Source: a virus. From it: a stretch of DNA of 35,259 nucleotides. Shown one piece after another: positions 1 through 6,524 of this stretch. Both the position numbers and the translations under genes were made by a program. The stretch is taken from positions 1 through 35,259 of IMG/VR virus record IMGVR_UViG_3300017727_000059. One strand, written 5' to 3'. The notes beneath the pieces were generated by a model. The model ran no database searches and was not told where the DNA came from. It saw only the letters and a program-made list of their open reading frames with translations. Numbering within the stretch: the stretch's first letter is position 1; each line of letters opens with the position of its first letter.

Positions 1-96
1 GCTGGAGCAGAACAAGCAATAGATGCTTCTATTGAACATTATTCTAAAAAGCTAGAGTTTACCAAAGGACCGAAAGTAGTTAAAACCTTCGAGTAA
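1..96 (+). CDS. C-terminal end of an unidentified upstream gene (5' truncated)
   Basis: Frame 1 is open from the first base and ends at TAA 94-96, giving the last 31 residues of a protein that starts outside the window. The tail is charged and looks helical (the segment IDASIEHYSKKLEF is visible) and has no motif I can assign. It sits 33 nt upstream of groEL on the same strand, so it is probably co-transcribed. That it is a real coding end is inferred from the open frame and amino-acid-like composition; its function is unknown. Confidence 0.5.
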   Translation, partial: AGAEQAIDASIEHYSKKLEFTKGPKVVKTFE

Positions 97-129
97 ATAT
101 TCAAAATCAATCATATCAAATTAAATTAA

Positions 130-1674
130 ATGCAAGAATTAAAGTTAGTTAAAAATCTGGCTTTTGGTGATAGTGCCAGAAGTCAGATATTAACTGGGGT
201 TGAGAAACTTACTAATGCAGTAGGATCAACTTTAGGAGCAAGTGGTAAATGTGTTATACTAGAAGATAGTAATGGTGCACCACAAATAACAAAAGATGGG
301 GTAACGGTTGCTAATAGCATAACGTTGCAAGATCCATTAGAGAACATCGGAGCTACCCTAATTAAGCAAGCGGCTCAAAGAACAGTATCAGATGCTGGTG
401 ATGGTACAACTACAGCCACCGTGCTAGCTAAGGCCATATTAGATCAAGCTAATGAGCATTCACTATTAGATGATACTAGAGCCATGAAAAATGGCATTGA
501 GTCAGGTGTTAAGAAAGTTATAAAATATTTAGAAAAAAAGTCCAGGAAAGTAACTGGCAAAAAAATTGATCAAGTAGCTACTATATCTGCTAACAATGAT
601 AAAGAGTTAGGCAAAGTTATAGGTGAAGCATTTAGATTAGTAGATGAGACAGGTGTTGTTATGATGGAGACAAATGAACAACCTGAAACTGTAGTAGATT
701 TAATAGAGGGTGTTCAGTACGACCAATCATTAAAGAACAACCATTTTATTACTAACAAAGAGAAAGGAACGGCTGAGCTAGATAATCCTTTAGTTTTAAT
801 AGTTGAATCAGTTGTACCTAACGTTAGAAAGATACAATCAGTTCTTGAACACGTTATTAAAAGTGGTAAGAGTTTACTTATCATTGCAGATGTTGACCAA
901 CAGGTGGTTTCCGCGCTGGCCATGAACAAATCTAAAGGCAATATAAAAGTCAACATCATAGATGCACCAGTATACGGAATCAGCAAAAAAGACGTATTAT
1001 CCGATCTATGTGCTGTGACTGGTGCTACACTTATTAACGAAGACCTAGGTGATGATATGGACATTATACAACCCGAACATTTGGGTTCATGTATTAAATC
1101 TGTAACTAACCACGAGGAAACAATCTTGCAAGTTGATTTAACTAAAAATACAGAAGTTAAAGAAACTATTGCTTTGTTAGAAAAGAATATAAAAGAAACT
1201 AAAAACCCTAATATTATTATTAGACTAGAAAAACGATTAGCTAAATTAAAAGCTAAAGTTGCTACAGTTAAAGTTGGGGCTAACTCTGAGATAGAATTAA
1301 AAGAGAAGAGGGATAGAGTTGAAGATGCTATTTGCGCTACAAAAGCCGCGATTAAAGAAGGTATAGTGCCAGGTGGTGGTATAGCTTTATTAAATGCTAG
1401 TTTTAATTTAAAACCTACTTGTATAGGTGAGGAAGTATTGTACCAAGCTATAAGAAAACCTCATGAATTAATATTAAAAAATGCAGGTATTGAAGAATTA
1501 AAAAAGCTTGAAGAAGGTAAAGGATTAGACGTGGTTACAGGAAGTACGGTGGATATGGTAAAAGCCGGAATTATAGATCCTTTGTTAGTTACTAAAAGTG
1601 CATTAGCTAACGCGGCTTCAGTAGCTACAACTATATTATCAACTGATTGTGTAATAAATAACGTAAGAGCATGA
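130..1674 (+). CDS. groL: Phage chaperonin GroEL (Hsp60, 60 kDa chaperonin)
   Basis: ATP-driven group I chaperonin subunit, expected to form a double ring that folds proteins with GroES. The family landmarks are visible: TKDGVTVANSI (res. 54-64), the nucleotide-binding GDGTTTATVLA (90-100, D91 equivalent to E. coli D87), ATISANND (150-157), an apical domain around EGVQYDQS (193-200), KEKRDRVEDA (391-400, D399 equivalent to the catalytic D398), EGIVPGGG (410-417) and GIIDPLLVTKSAL (480-492). At 514 aa it is shorter than the ~548 aa bacterial protein because it stops right after the last core strand and has no GGM-repeat tail. The conserved LGPKGR near the nucleotide site is here LGASGK, a divergence also pointing to a phage form. 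The start follows an A/T-only leader without a Shine-Dalgarno. The stop overlaps the groES start by 4 nt (ATGA). Substrates are unknown; the capsid or tail proteins encoded downstream are natural candidates. Confidence 0.97.
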   Translation: MQELKLVKNLAFGDSARSQILTGVEKLTNAVGSTLGASGKCVILEDSNGAPQITKDGVTVANSITLQDPLENIGATLIKQAAQRTVSDAGDGTTTATVLAKAILDQANEHSLLDDTRAMKNGIESGVKKVIKYLEKKSRKVTGKKIDQVATISANNDKELGKVIGEAFRLVDETGVVMMETNEQPETVVDLIEGVQYDQSLKNNHFITNKEKGTAELDNPLVLIVESVVPNVRKIQSVLEHVIKSGKSLLIIADVDQQVVSALAMNKSKGNIKVNIIDAPVYGISKKDVLSDLCAVTGATLINEDLGDDMDIIQPEHLGSCIKSVTNHEETILQVDLTKNTEVKETIALLEKNIKETKNPNIIIRLEKRLAKLKAKVATVKVGANSEIELKEKRDRVEDAICATKAAIKEGIVPGGGIALLNASFNLKPTCIGEEVLYQAIRKPHELILKNAGIEELKKLEEGKGLDVVTGSTVDMVKAGIIDPLLVTKSALANAASVATTILSTDCVINNVRA

Positions 1675-1931
1675 AAGCAGTAGGTAAGTTTATAGTTATA
1701 GATCCTATTAAAGAAGTTGATACAACTACAAAAGGAGGTTTAATTCTAGCTGAAAAGCAAAGAGAGGATATAAGATACAGAAGAGCTAAGGTTATAGAAT
1801 CTGGCTCTGAAGTGTTGGTGTTAAAAAAAGGTGATGAAGTCTATTACGATAAAGCAGCTGGTTTTAATATTGAAATAAACAAAGAAGAATACAAAGTTAT
1901 TAAAGAGTTTGATGTAGTTATTGTGTTATGA
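1671..1931 (+). CDS. groS: Co-chaperonin GroES (10 kDa chaperonin)
   Basis: Lid of the chaperonin chamber, an 86-aa protein close to the usual ~97 aa. Hallmarks are the opening GKFIVIDPIKE (res. 5-15), the mobile loop with DTTTKGGLILAE (17-28), in which LIL matches the hydrophobic IVL tripeptide that docks on GroEL, then GDEVYYDKAAG (54-64) and the closing EEYKVIKEFDVVIVL (72-86), matching bacterial EEYLILKESDILAVI. The gene overlaps groEL by 4 nt and the next gene by 4 nt, so translation is probably coupled. In bacteria groES normally precedes groEL, so the order here is reversed. The mobile loop and barrel ends are intact, so a functional partner for the upstream GroEL is expected. Confidence 0.95.
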   Translation: MKAVGKFIVIDPIKEVDTTTKGGLILAEKQREDIRYRRAKVIESGSEVLVLKKGDEVYYDKAAGFNIEINKEEYKVIKEFDVVIVL

Positions 1932-2203
1932 GAAAACTAAGTTCTAGTGATTTAAAAGAGTTAGGCTTACTTAAGCATTATAGAATAATTAGAAAGTGGG
2001 CTTGTAAAACTAATGACTTAAATGACGCAGATTTAGAACTATTAATATATCTTGATGCTATAGATATGTTTACTAAAGATGATTTTATAAAAGGTACGTA
2101 CTCATTTAGCTGGGATAACAGGCGCTGGAACAGATTATTGAAACAAGGGTGGATCGTAGTGTGGAGAAAAAGAAACCACACCACCCAAAAATATCATATA
2201 TAA
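1928..2203 (+). CDS. Putative winged-helix DNA-binding protein, truncated by an in-frame TAA
   Basis: The 91-aa product starts in a 4-nt ATGA overlap with groES. Residues about 36-75 look like the helices of a small winged-helix domain (LNDADLELLIYLDAID, then a charged region and RRWNRLLKQGWIVVWRKRN), and GWIVVWRKRN followed by TTQKYHI resembles the wing hairpin. No family can be named with certainty. The stop TAA at 2201-2203 falls in the second wing strand, and the same frame stays open and protein-like for 52 more codons to 2362, so this product is probably truncated. A one-base change (TAT to TAA) would explain it. If functional, it could be a regulator or a phage DNA-binding protein. Confidence 0.6.
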   Translation: MRKLSSSDLKELGLLKHYRIIRKWACKTNDLNDADLELLIYLDAIDMFTKDDFIKGTYSFSWDNRRWNRLLKQGWIVVWRKRNHTTQKYHI

Positions 2204-2362
2204 AAAGTTTCCTTCAAGTGCAAACAGCTAATAAGTCGCATGTACCGTATTATGTTGGGCGAAGAAGATATGCCTACAACTAAATTAGAAAAAAGTAATA
2301 GATATAGCTTTAAAGTAATTACTAAGTCTATAGACTATGTTAATAAAGATAAAACAAGATAA
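2204..2362 (+). pseudogene. In-frame C-terminal remainder of the winged-helix gene beyond the internal stop
   Basis: Continuing in the frame of the preceding gene after its TAA, 52 codons run to TAA 2360-2362. They encode a credible protein segment beginning KVSFKCKQLISRMYRIMLG and ending YVNKDKTR. The composition matches neighbouring genes, and the next gene starts only 2 nt after the second stop, which is the spacing expected if the true gene end were 2362. Seen directly: same frame, one stop, coding-like continuation. Inferred: a nonsense mutation, a sequencing or assembly error, or readthrough. Confidence 0.55.
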
Positions 2363-2363
2363 T

Positions 2364-2690
2364 ATGAATAAATATGAAACGCCTATTAATATGGGCATTG
2401 TAGAAAATACTCCTCAGCCAAATGTTAACCCTATAACTGGCCAGATAGAGTATGCAGAATCTATGCCAAACAGAGCCGCTGCACCAAATAGATCAATTAA
2501 TGATCTTACAGCAATCAACTCTAGTTATCCATTAGATCCAAACAAAATACCAGCATCACAAGGAACTATAACTGCTAAATTTGGTTCAATAGCTAAATAT
2601 ATGGATGATCCAATTAAAAAAATGGATCCCAATTATAACGGTGTACCAGGTGTGCAAAAAGAAGATTTTGAACAATTTAAAAATAAATAA
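2364..2690 (+). CDS. Hypothetical protein, 108 aa, Pro/Asn-rich
   Basis: The frame is open from 2337, but the better start is ATG 2364, just after the stop of the interrupted upstream frame; a 2337 start would overlap that frame. The product begins MNKYETPINMGIVENT and is rich in Pro, Asn and Ala with few hydrophobic stretches (NPITGQIEYAESMPNRAAAPNRS broken into short runs), suggesting an extended or disordered protein. There is no signal peptide, membrane segment or motif I recognise. It begins the block of small proteins around the lysis genes. Function unknown. Confidence 0.6.
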   Translation: MNKYETPINMGIVENTPQPNVNPITGQIEYAESMPNRAAAPNRSINDLTAINSSYPLDPNKIPASQGTITAKFGSIAKYMDDPIKKMDPNYNGVPGVQKEDFEQFKNK

Positions 2691-2692
2691 TT

Positions 2693-2860
2693 ATGCCAAG
2701 TTACGGAGAAAAACAAAAATCAGCAGGCGTAGACATTAGTAAAGCTATAAAGCCTGTAGGTGAAAGAAAAATGGTTTCTAAAGATATGACCATTAAAACT
2801 ACATTAAAAATTGACAATTGCGAGTACAAAGGAAACCCAGTATTAAACGCGAACAAATAA
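2693..2860 (+). CDS. Small hypothetical protein, 55 aa, lysine-rich
   Basis: A short frame from ATG 2693, 2 nt after the preceding stop, to TAA 2858-2860. The product begins MPSYGEKQKSAGVDISKA and ends NCEYKGNPVLNANK, with no membrane segment and one cysteine. Support comes from its tight fit between neighbours (2 nt gap upstream, 5 nt gap before the next ATG) and a composition like the other tiny basic proteins here. Function unknown. Confidence 0.5.
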   Translation: MPSYGEKQKSAGVDISKAIKPVGERKMVSKDMTIKTTLKIDNCEYKGNPVLNANK

Positions 2861-2865
2861 TAAGT

Positions 2866-3018
2866 ATGGAAGATTTGAAGTTGTATTTGCTAAATGCTTC
2901 TTCATTTGCTTTAGCCACTTTAAACTGGGTTGAGCCAATGTTAGAAATACTATTATTAAGTTTGACAATAGGTTATACTGTACACAAGTGGTCACTACTA
3001 CATAAGAAAAAGAAATGA
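2866..3018 (+). CDS. Small membrane protein, possible holin or lysis accessory protein
   Basis: The 50-aa product starts at ATG 2866. An in-frame TTG at 2818 would overlap the previous gene and is less likely. Hydrophobic stretches at about res. 6-20 and 23-39 (PMLEILLLSLTIGYTV) are followed by a lysine cluster HKKKK at the C-terminus, the layout of a small inner-membrane protein with a cytoplasmic basic tail. Its stop overlaps the amidase start by 4 nt (ATGA), so the two are likely translated together, which favours a lysis role. A clearer holin is encoded at 5686-6135, so this could be a second holin, an antiholin or an unrelated membrane peptide. Confidence 0.55.
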   Translation: MEDLKLYLLNASSFALATLNWVEPMLEILLLSLTIGYTVHKWSLLHKKKK

Positions 3019-3428
3019 GAAGTATAAATGAAATTATAATACATTGCTCTGCTACTAGAGAAGGTCAAGACATACCAGTAGAAACTATTAAAAAATGGCA
3101 TACTGAAGGTAGAGGCTGGACAGACATAGGCTACCATTTTTATGTAGAACTCGACGGCACCATTAAAAAAGGTAGAGATATAGATAAAACAGGAGCTCAT
3201 TGTAAGGGGCACAATAGAAATTCAATAGGGGTGTGTTATTGCGGAGGCGTAGAGGCTGATGGTAAGACGCCAAAGGATACTAGAACAGAAGTACAAAAAG
3301 AAAGCTTGTTACACGTCCTTAAAACGTTAATGGCGATGTATCCGCTTGCTACTATTTATTCACATAATGAGTTTGCTAATAAAGCATGCCCATCATTTGA
3401 CGCGACTAAAGAATATGAAAATCTCTGA
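3015..3428 (+). CDS. N-acetylmuramoyl-L-alanine amidase, T7 lysozyme-like endolysin
   Basis: Zn-dependent amidase (Amidase_2 / T7 lysozyme family) cutting the bond between muramic acid and L-alanine in peptidoglycan at lysis. The 137-aa protein is one compact catalytic domain. IIIHCSAT (res. 7-14) gives zinc ligand H10; DIGYHFYV (37-44) gives Y40; RNSIGVCYCGG (68-78) matches the T7 core; and SHNEFANKACPSFD (116-129) supplies ligands H117 and C125 and the catalytic-type K123. These correspond to T7 lysozyme H17, Y46, H122, K128 and C130. There is no signal peptide or cell-wall-binding domain, so it needs a holin. T7 lysozyme also inhibits T7 RNA polymerase; whether this protein has such a second role cannot be read from the sequence. 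The end overlaps the spanin-like gene by 14 nt. Confidence 0.95.
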   Translation: MRSINEIIIHCSATREGQDIPVETIKKWHTEGRGWTDIGYHFYVELDGTIKKGRDIDKTGAHCKGHNRNSIGVCYCGGVEADGKTPKDTRTEVQKESLLHVLKTLMAMYPLATIYSHNEFANKACPSFDATKEYENL

Positions 3429-3822
3429 AAACACTGAGTTTAAAATTGATATAAAAACTGTAATTGGAATAATAATGTTTACTACCACAATAGTAGGTAT
3501 GTATTATACATTACAAGAAGATATAGCAGAAGCTAAAACTTTGCCACCTGTAGAAGTTACTCGTTTAGAGTATGAGTTAAAAGAACAGTGGAACGAAAAA
3601 ATGATCATGCAGTTGAAAGATCAAGTAGATATGCTAGAACAAACTCAAGACATATTAAAAGAAGAAGTTAGCATAACAGCTAGTATGATTAAAGATGGTA
3701 CAGAAGCTGATGGTAAATTAGAAGAACTTAATAGACAATTAGAAGAATTACAAAACAAAAAACCTAGCACTAGAGTTATAGTAAAAGAGATTAAAGTAGA
3801 TAAAAAAGGTAGAAAATTATAA
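3415..3822 (+). CDS. Inner-membrane coiled-coil protein, i-spanin (Rz-like) candidate
   Basis: The 135-aa product starts at ATG 3415 inside the amidase end. An upstream in-frame ATG at 3346 would add 23 residues read out of frame from the amidase catalytic motif, so 3415 is preferred. Residues about 12-32 (TVIGIIMFTTTIVGMYY) form one N-terminal membrane segment. A long, strongly charged coiled-coil follows (about 44-120, e.g. LEELNRQLEELQNKK) and then a basic tail. This topology and the position directly after the endolysin fit an i-spanin, which bridges to an outer-membrane partner during Gram-negative lysis. No lipoprotein-type o-spanin is evident nearby. The call is by topology and context, since spanins lack conserved sequence. 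Confidence 0.6.
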   Translation: MKISENTEFKIDIKTVIGIIMFTTTIVGMYYTLQEDIAEAKTLPPVEVTRLEYELKEQWNEKMIMQLKDQVDMLEQTQDILKEEVSITASMIKDGTEADGKLEELNRQLEELQNKKPSTRVIVKEIKVDKKGRKL

Positions 3823-3825
3823 ATT

Positions 3826-3954
3826 ATGGCAACTAAAAGAAAATCAAAGAAAAAAAATCCTTGTTGGAAAGGTTATGAAGCTATAGGTATGAAGAAAAAA
3901 AATGGTAAAAAAGTGCCTAACTGTGTACCTGTTAAAGGAAAAAAGAAAAAATAA
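3826..3954 (+). CDS. Tiny basic protein with CWKGY...PNC motif, 42 aa
   Basis: A short frame from ATG 3826 to TAA 3952-3954, sharing one base with the next start (TAATG). The product is almost half lysine or arginine and contains PCWKGYEAIGMKKKNGKKV followed by PNCVPVK. A CWKGY/GMKKK/PNC segment of this type recurs in marine phage proteins, to my recollection; I cannot search to confirm it. The two cysteines 20 residues apart and the positive charge suggest nucleic-acid or anionic-surface binding, but no function is established. Confidence 0.6.
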   Translation: MATKRKSKKKNPCWKGYEAIGMKKKNGKKVPNCVPVKGKKKK

Positions 3955-4214
3955 TGGCAATAAGAAAAACTACAAAAGGTAAAGGTCGTAATTTTAGAAG
4001 CACAAAAGAAGGTGCAGGTATGACTGCTAAAGGTGTTAAAGAATATAGAAAGAAAAACCCTGGCAGCAAATTAAAAACAGCCGTAACCAAATGTGATGTT
4101 AAAGTGGGCACTAAAGCTTATAAAAGACAAAAAGCATTTTGTAGCAGATCAAAAAGCTGGGATGGCGAAAGAGGTAGAGCAGCTAGAAAAAGATGGTGTT
4201 GTTCTAGATTTTAA
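3954..4214 (+). CDS. DUF6321-type small basic phage protein
   Basis: The 86-aa protein starts at ATG 3954 in a TAATG junction. It carries the pattern I associate with DUF6321 of marine phages: KGRNFRSTKEGAGMTAKGV (res. 10-28), then KNPGSKLKTAVT (34-45), a KVGTKAYKRQKAFCSRSKS segment (50-68) and an ending AARKRWCCSRF. It is very basic with four cysteines (res. 48, 63, 82, 83) that might bind a metal. It has no membrane segment. The family's function is unknown; small size, charge and recurrence in phages suggest a virion-associated or nucleic-acid-binding role, which is inference. Confidence 0.7.
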   Translation: MAIRKTTKGKGRNFRSTKEGAGMTAKGVKEYRKKNPGSKLKTAVTKCDVKVGTKAYKRQKAFCSRSKSWDGERGRAARKRWCCSRF

Positions 4215-4224
4215 ATTTATTATT

Positions 4225-4383
4225 ATGAAAGACAAAGGATTAGGAGATACAATAGCTAGATTTACAAAAGCTTCAGGTATAAAAAAATTAGCTGATTCAA
4301 TACCAGGTGGCTGTGGATGCAAAAATAGGCAAAACATATTAAACGATTATTTTCCATATAAGCAAGAAAAAGATGGCGTTTAA
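4225..4383 (+). CDS. Small Cys-rich conserved phage protein, 52 aa
   Basis: The frame is open further upstream (4093) but that part is a shadow of the DUF6321 gene. The real start is probably ATG 4225, preceded by an AT-only leader. The product reads GLGDTIARFTKASGIKKLAD, then PGGCGCKNRQNILNDYFPYK. The helix-GCGC-helix-FPYK pattern is one I associate with small marine phage proteins of unknown function. The CxC pair could bind metal or form a disulfide. Its end overlaps the next start by 11 nt. Confidence 0.6.
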   Translation: MKDKGLGDTIARFTKASGIKKLADSIPGGCGCKNRQNILNDYFPYKQEKDGV

Positions 4384-4741
4384 GTTAAAAGCACCTTATA
4401 AAACTAATATAACTCCGGTTTATCATGTAGACGAGGAAGAAGGCGTTTTAGGGAGAGCCAATAATAATGGTACTATAACTGTCAATAACAAAGTTAAAAA
4501 TCCTGAACAACTTAAAGAAATTATAAGTCATGAAGAAGTTCATGTCGAACAGTTTAAAAAATTTGAAAAATCTAAAGGAAAAAAAGGTTTAGATTATAAT
4601 GACAAATACATTACGTGGAACGGTAATAAATACCCACGTAAAAACGGAAAAATAAAATATAATGGTAAGTGGATTGCTGAAGGATCTAAAAATTTTCCTT
4701 GGGAGAAAGAAGCTTACTCAAAAGAAAATAAACAAAAATAA
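4373..4741 (+). CDS. Small HExxH zincin-like protein, 122 aa
   Basis: The central motif ISHEEVHVEQF (res. 51-61) contains HEEVH (53-57), the zinc-binding HExxH of metallopeptidases. Downstream PWEKEAY (109-115) has glutamates E111 and E113, about 55 residues later, that could give the third ligand as in gluzincin-type folds. It has no signal peptide or membrane segment. The start overlaps the preceding gene by 11 nt. Small phage HExxH proteins of this size could be scaffold or virion proteases or peptidoglycan hydrolases. Activity is inferred from the motif only. It shares the opening MAFK with the protein at 5021-5686. Confidence 0.65.
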   Translation: MAFKLKAPYKTNITPVYHVDEEEGVLGRANNNGTITVNNKVKNPEQLKEIISHEEVHVEQFKKFEKSKGKKGLDYNDKYITWNGNKYPRKNGKIKYNGKWIAEGSKNFPWEKEAYSKENKQK

Positions 4742-4751
4742 AACAAATATT

Positions 4752-5021
4752 ATGCCTTATCCAAAAAAAGCACCAACAGCAAAAATGAAAGATAATCAAG
4801 ATGGTGGAGGAAATCAACCTGCCGCTGGAAAACAACTAATGGACAACCAAGCTGCGGCAATGAAAAGAGGTCCTATTTATAAAACAGACGCTCGTGTAGC
4901 TAGAGACTACGCTGCTAATGCTGCTTACGATGCTGAGCATGGTTATAAAAAAGAAGCTAAGTTTGAAAAGAAAAAATTAATGCACGTTGTAAATAGAATT
5001 GCTTGCCAAAGAAGTAAATAA
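4752..5021 (+). CDS. Hypothetical protein, 89 aa
   Basis: The frame is open from 4662, but the first ATG clear of the HExxH gene is 4752, preceded by an A/T-only leader, giving MPYPKKAPTAKMKDNQDGG. The N-terminal third is low complexity (Gly, Asn, Gln, Ala); the C-terminal half is charged and helix-prone (RDYAANAAYDAEHGYKKEAK, then a lysine-rich stretch and HVVNRIACQRSK). It is joined to the next gene by a TAATG junction at 5021. No family recognised. Confidence 0.6.
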   Translation: MPYPKKAPTAKMKDNQDGGGNQPAAGKQLMDNQAAAMKRGPIYKTDARVARDYAANAAYDAEHGYKKEAKFEKKKLMHVVNRIACQRSK

Positions 5022-5686
5022 TGGCATTTAAAATGAGTCCAATAGGTAAAAAGAAATGTTCTTATAGTCCTATGCAGAAAAAAGGTTTAATATCACCTAT
5101 AGCTTTAAAGACTAAATATTACGGTGAACCGGGTGAAAACACTAAGGTTACTGTGACTAAAACGCCAACAGCTACTGGCTTTAATGAAGAAACCAAAGAG
5201 GTTAAAACTGTAGTTCCTTTTGCTAATAAGCCTAAAGTTTCTATGCAGGAAGCTTATAAAAATCGTGACATGAACGCTTATGGTAACTTGAGTTTTCCAG
5301 AATACGAAAAAGAAGCTTTATCACAGTTGAAACCAAAAGTTACTACCAATGTTACTAATAGAGTTGTTGACAACAAACAGGAAGAACAACCTAATACAAA
5401 GCAAGAAGTAGATTACTCTTATTTAGATGGACTTGCTCAAACTCATGGTTATAAAGCTGGAGATGGTTTACAGTACGGTACTCAAATAAGTTCTACAGTT
5501 GGAAGTACTTTAAGAGGTAGTGAAGATCCAATGTCAAGAGAAATGACTCAATTAGAAGCTGATTATCTTAATAAGAAAGCTGGTAAAATAATATATGGAG
5601 GGCCAATGTCTAATTTGAACAAAAACAAAACAAAGAAAAATACTGCAAAACCTATAGTTAACAGGGTTATTAGAGCTTCATTTTAA
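5021..5686 (+). CDS. Hypothetical protein, 221 aa, hydrophilic
   Basis: Starts in a TAATG junction and opens MAFKMSPIGKKKCSYSPMQK, a short basic leader like that of the HExxH protein (MAFK). The rest is hydrophilic, rich in Thr, Lys, Asn and Pro, with a middle section (TKVTVTKTPTATGF, EVKTVVPFANKPK) that may be extended and a YLDGLAQTHGYKAGDGLQYG segment near res. 145-165. The C-terminus is basic. There is no membrane segment or enzyme motif. Located between small basic proteins and the holin; possibly a virion or scaffold-associated protein, but no function can be assigned. Confidence 0.65.
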   Translation: MAFKMSPIGKKKCSYSPMQKKGLISPIALKTKYYGEPGENTKVTVTKTPTATGFNEETKEVKTVVPFANKPKVSMQEAYKNRDMNAYGNLSFPEYEKEALSQLKPKVTTNVTNRVVDNKQEEQPNTKQEVDYSYLDGLAQTHGYKAGDGLQYGTQISSTVGSTLRGSEDPMSREMTQLEADYLNKKAGKIIYGGPMSNLNKNKTKKNTAKPIVNRVIRASF

Positions 5687-6135
5687 TGGAAAAGAAAACT
5701 TTTAAAGAAACAAAAATAGGAGCCTTTTTATCAAGTAAGGCTCCTAAGGTATTACAAGCTCTTGGAGACGTACTACCTAATCAAGGCACGCTAGGTGTAG
5801 TAAAAAATCTTATAACAAGTGATAATAAGATTAAGGCGGTTGATAAAGAGCAAGCTATGAAACTTATAGAACAAGATATAGCTGAAATGAAAGAAGTATC
5901 TAGTAGGTGGAGAGCTGATATGAAGTCTGATTCGTGGTTAAGTAAAAACACAAGACCGCTAGCTTTAGTATTTCTAACAGCATCAGCTGTTTTTATGATG
6001 GCTGTAGATTCTTTTCATTTGCAATTTGACGTGGATGACGCTTGGATAAACTTATTAAAAACTTTACTGGTAACAGTATATGTAGCGTACTTTGGTTCTA
6101 GGGGCGCAGAAAAAATAACAAAAATAAATAAATAA
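5686..6135 (+). CDS. Holin of the 3-TM / GTA-holin type
   Basis: Pore-forming inner-membrane protein expected to time lysis and release the amidase. The diagnostic segment is RWRADMKSDSWLSKNTRPL (res. 74-92), the charged helix and W-L-S-[RK]-N-x-R-P-L motif of the GTA holin family, followed by a hydrophobic segment (about 91-109), DSFHLQF, a second hydrophobic segment (about 119-138) and the closing FGSRGAEKI. Length 149 aa is usual for the family. An N-terminal helical part (res. 10-45) precedes it. The start is in a TAATG junction and the next gene begins 2 nt after the stop. This is the best holin candidate in the window. Confidence 0.85.
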   Translation: MEKKTFKETKIGAFLSSKAPKVLQALGDVLPNQGTLGVVKNLITSDNKIKAVDKEQAMKLIEQDIAEMKEVSSRWRADMKSDSWLSKNTRPLALVFLTASAVFMMAVDSFHLQFDVDDAWINLLKTLLVTVYVAYFGSRGAEKITKINK

Positions 6136-6137
6136 AA

Positions 6138-6524
6138 ATGGCAACATATAATGTTTACGAATATGACATAGCTGGTGCTGTAGGTCAAATGCAAGCTGAG
6201 CCAAGAGTTTTTGCTCACAGTGCTAAGTCAGTAACTATACCTACCGGAGCAACGGCTGAAGAAAAAATATTCACTAGTGATAATGTTCCAGCTCCACTTC
6301 CGTCTGGTGACGATGTACAGTACACTACAATAAAAAGAGGAGCTTGCTTATATGTAGGCAACACTGGAAATGTTAAAGTAAGAATGGAAAGTGGTGATGT
6401 AGTTACTTTTTATGGTGTAGTTTCGGGATCGTTTTTACCTGTATTAGTTTTAGGTATATTTGGAGAAAATGAGAATACAGAAACAGACGGCACTTCGGCT
6501 ACTAATATATTAGCACTGTATTAA
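6138..6524 (+). CDS. Small beta-rich putative virion protein (head decoration or appendage), 128 aa
   Basis: The product has alternating hydrophobic/polar strands (KSVTIPTGATAEEKIFTSDN, CLYVGNTGNVKVRMESGDVV, VTFYGVVSGSFLPVLVLGIF) and ends TSATNILALY. Plain beta proteins ending in a VSxGSFLP...DILALY-like tail are, to my recollection, common next to structural genes of marine phages. It has no cysteine-rich or catalytic motif. It directly precedes a LamG-like gene through a TAATG junction, so the two may form an appendage on the head or tail. The role is inferred from fold impression and context. Confidence 0.55.
   Translation: MATYNVYEYDIAGAVGQMQAEPRVFAHSAKSVTIPTGATAEEKIFTSDNVPAPLPSGDDVQYTTIKRGACLYVGNTGNVKVRMESGDVVTFYGVVSGSFLPVLVLGIFGENENTETDGTSATNILALY

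Noticed and set aside
714-1064. 116-codon minus-strand frame opposite groEL
   Set aside because: It lies entirely inside the well-supported groEL; its peptide is Ser/Leu-rich and has no motif. An antisense shadow.
4093-4224. N-terminal extension of the 52-aa Cys-rich gene
   Set aside because: It overlaps the DUF6321 gene in another frame; the conserved-looking part begins at ATG 4225.
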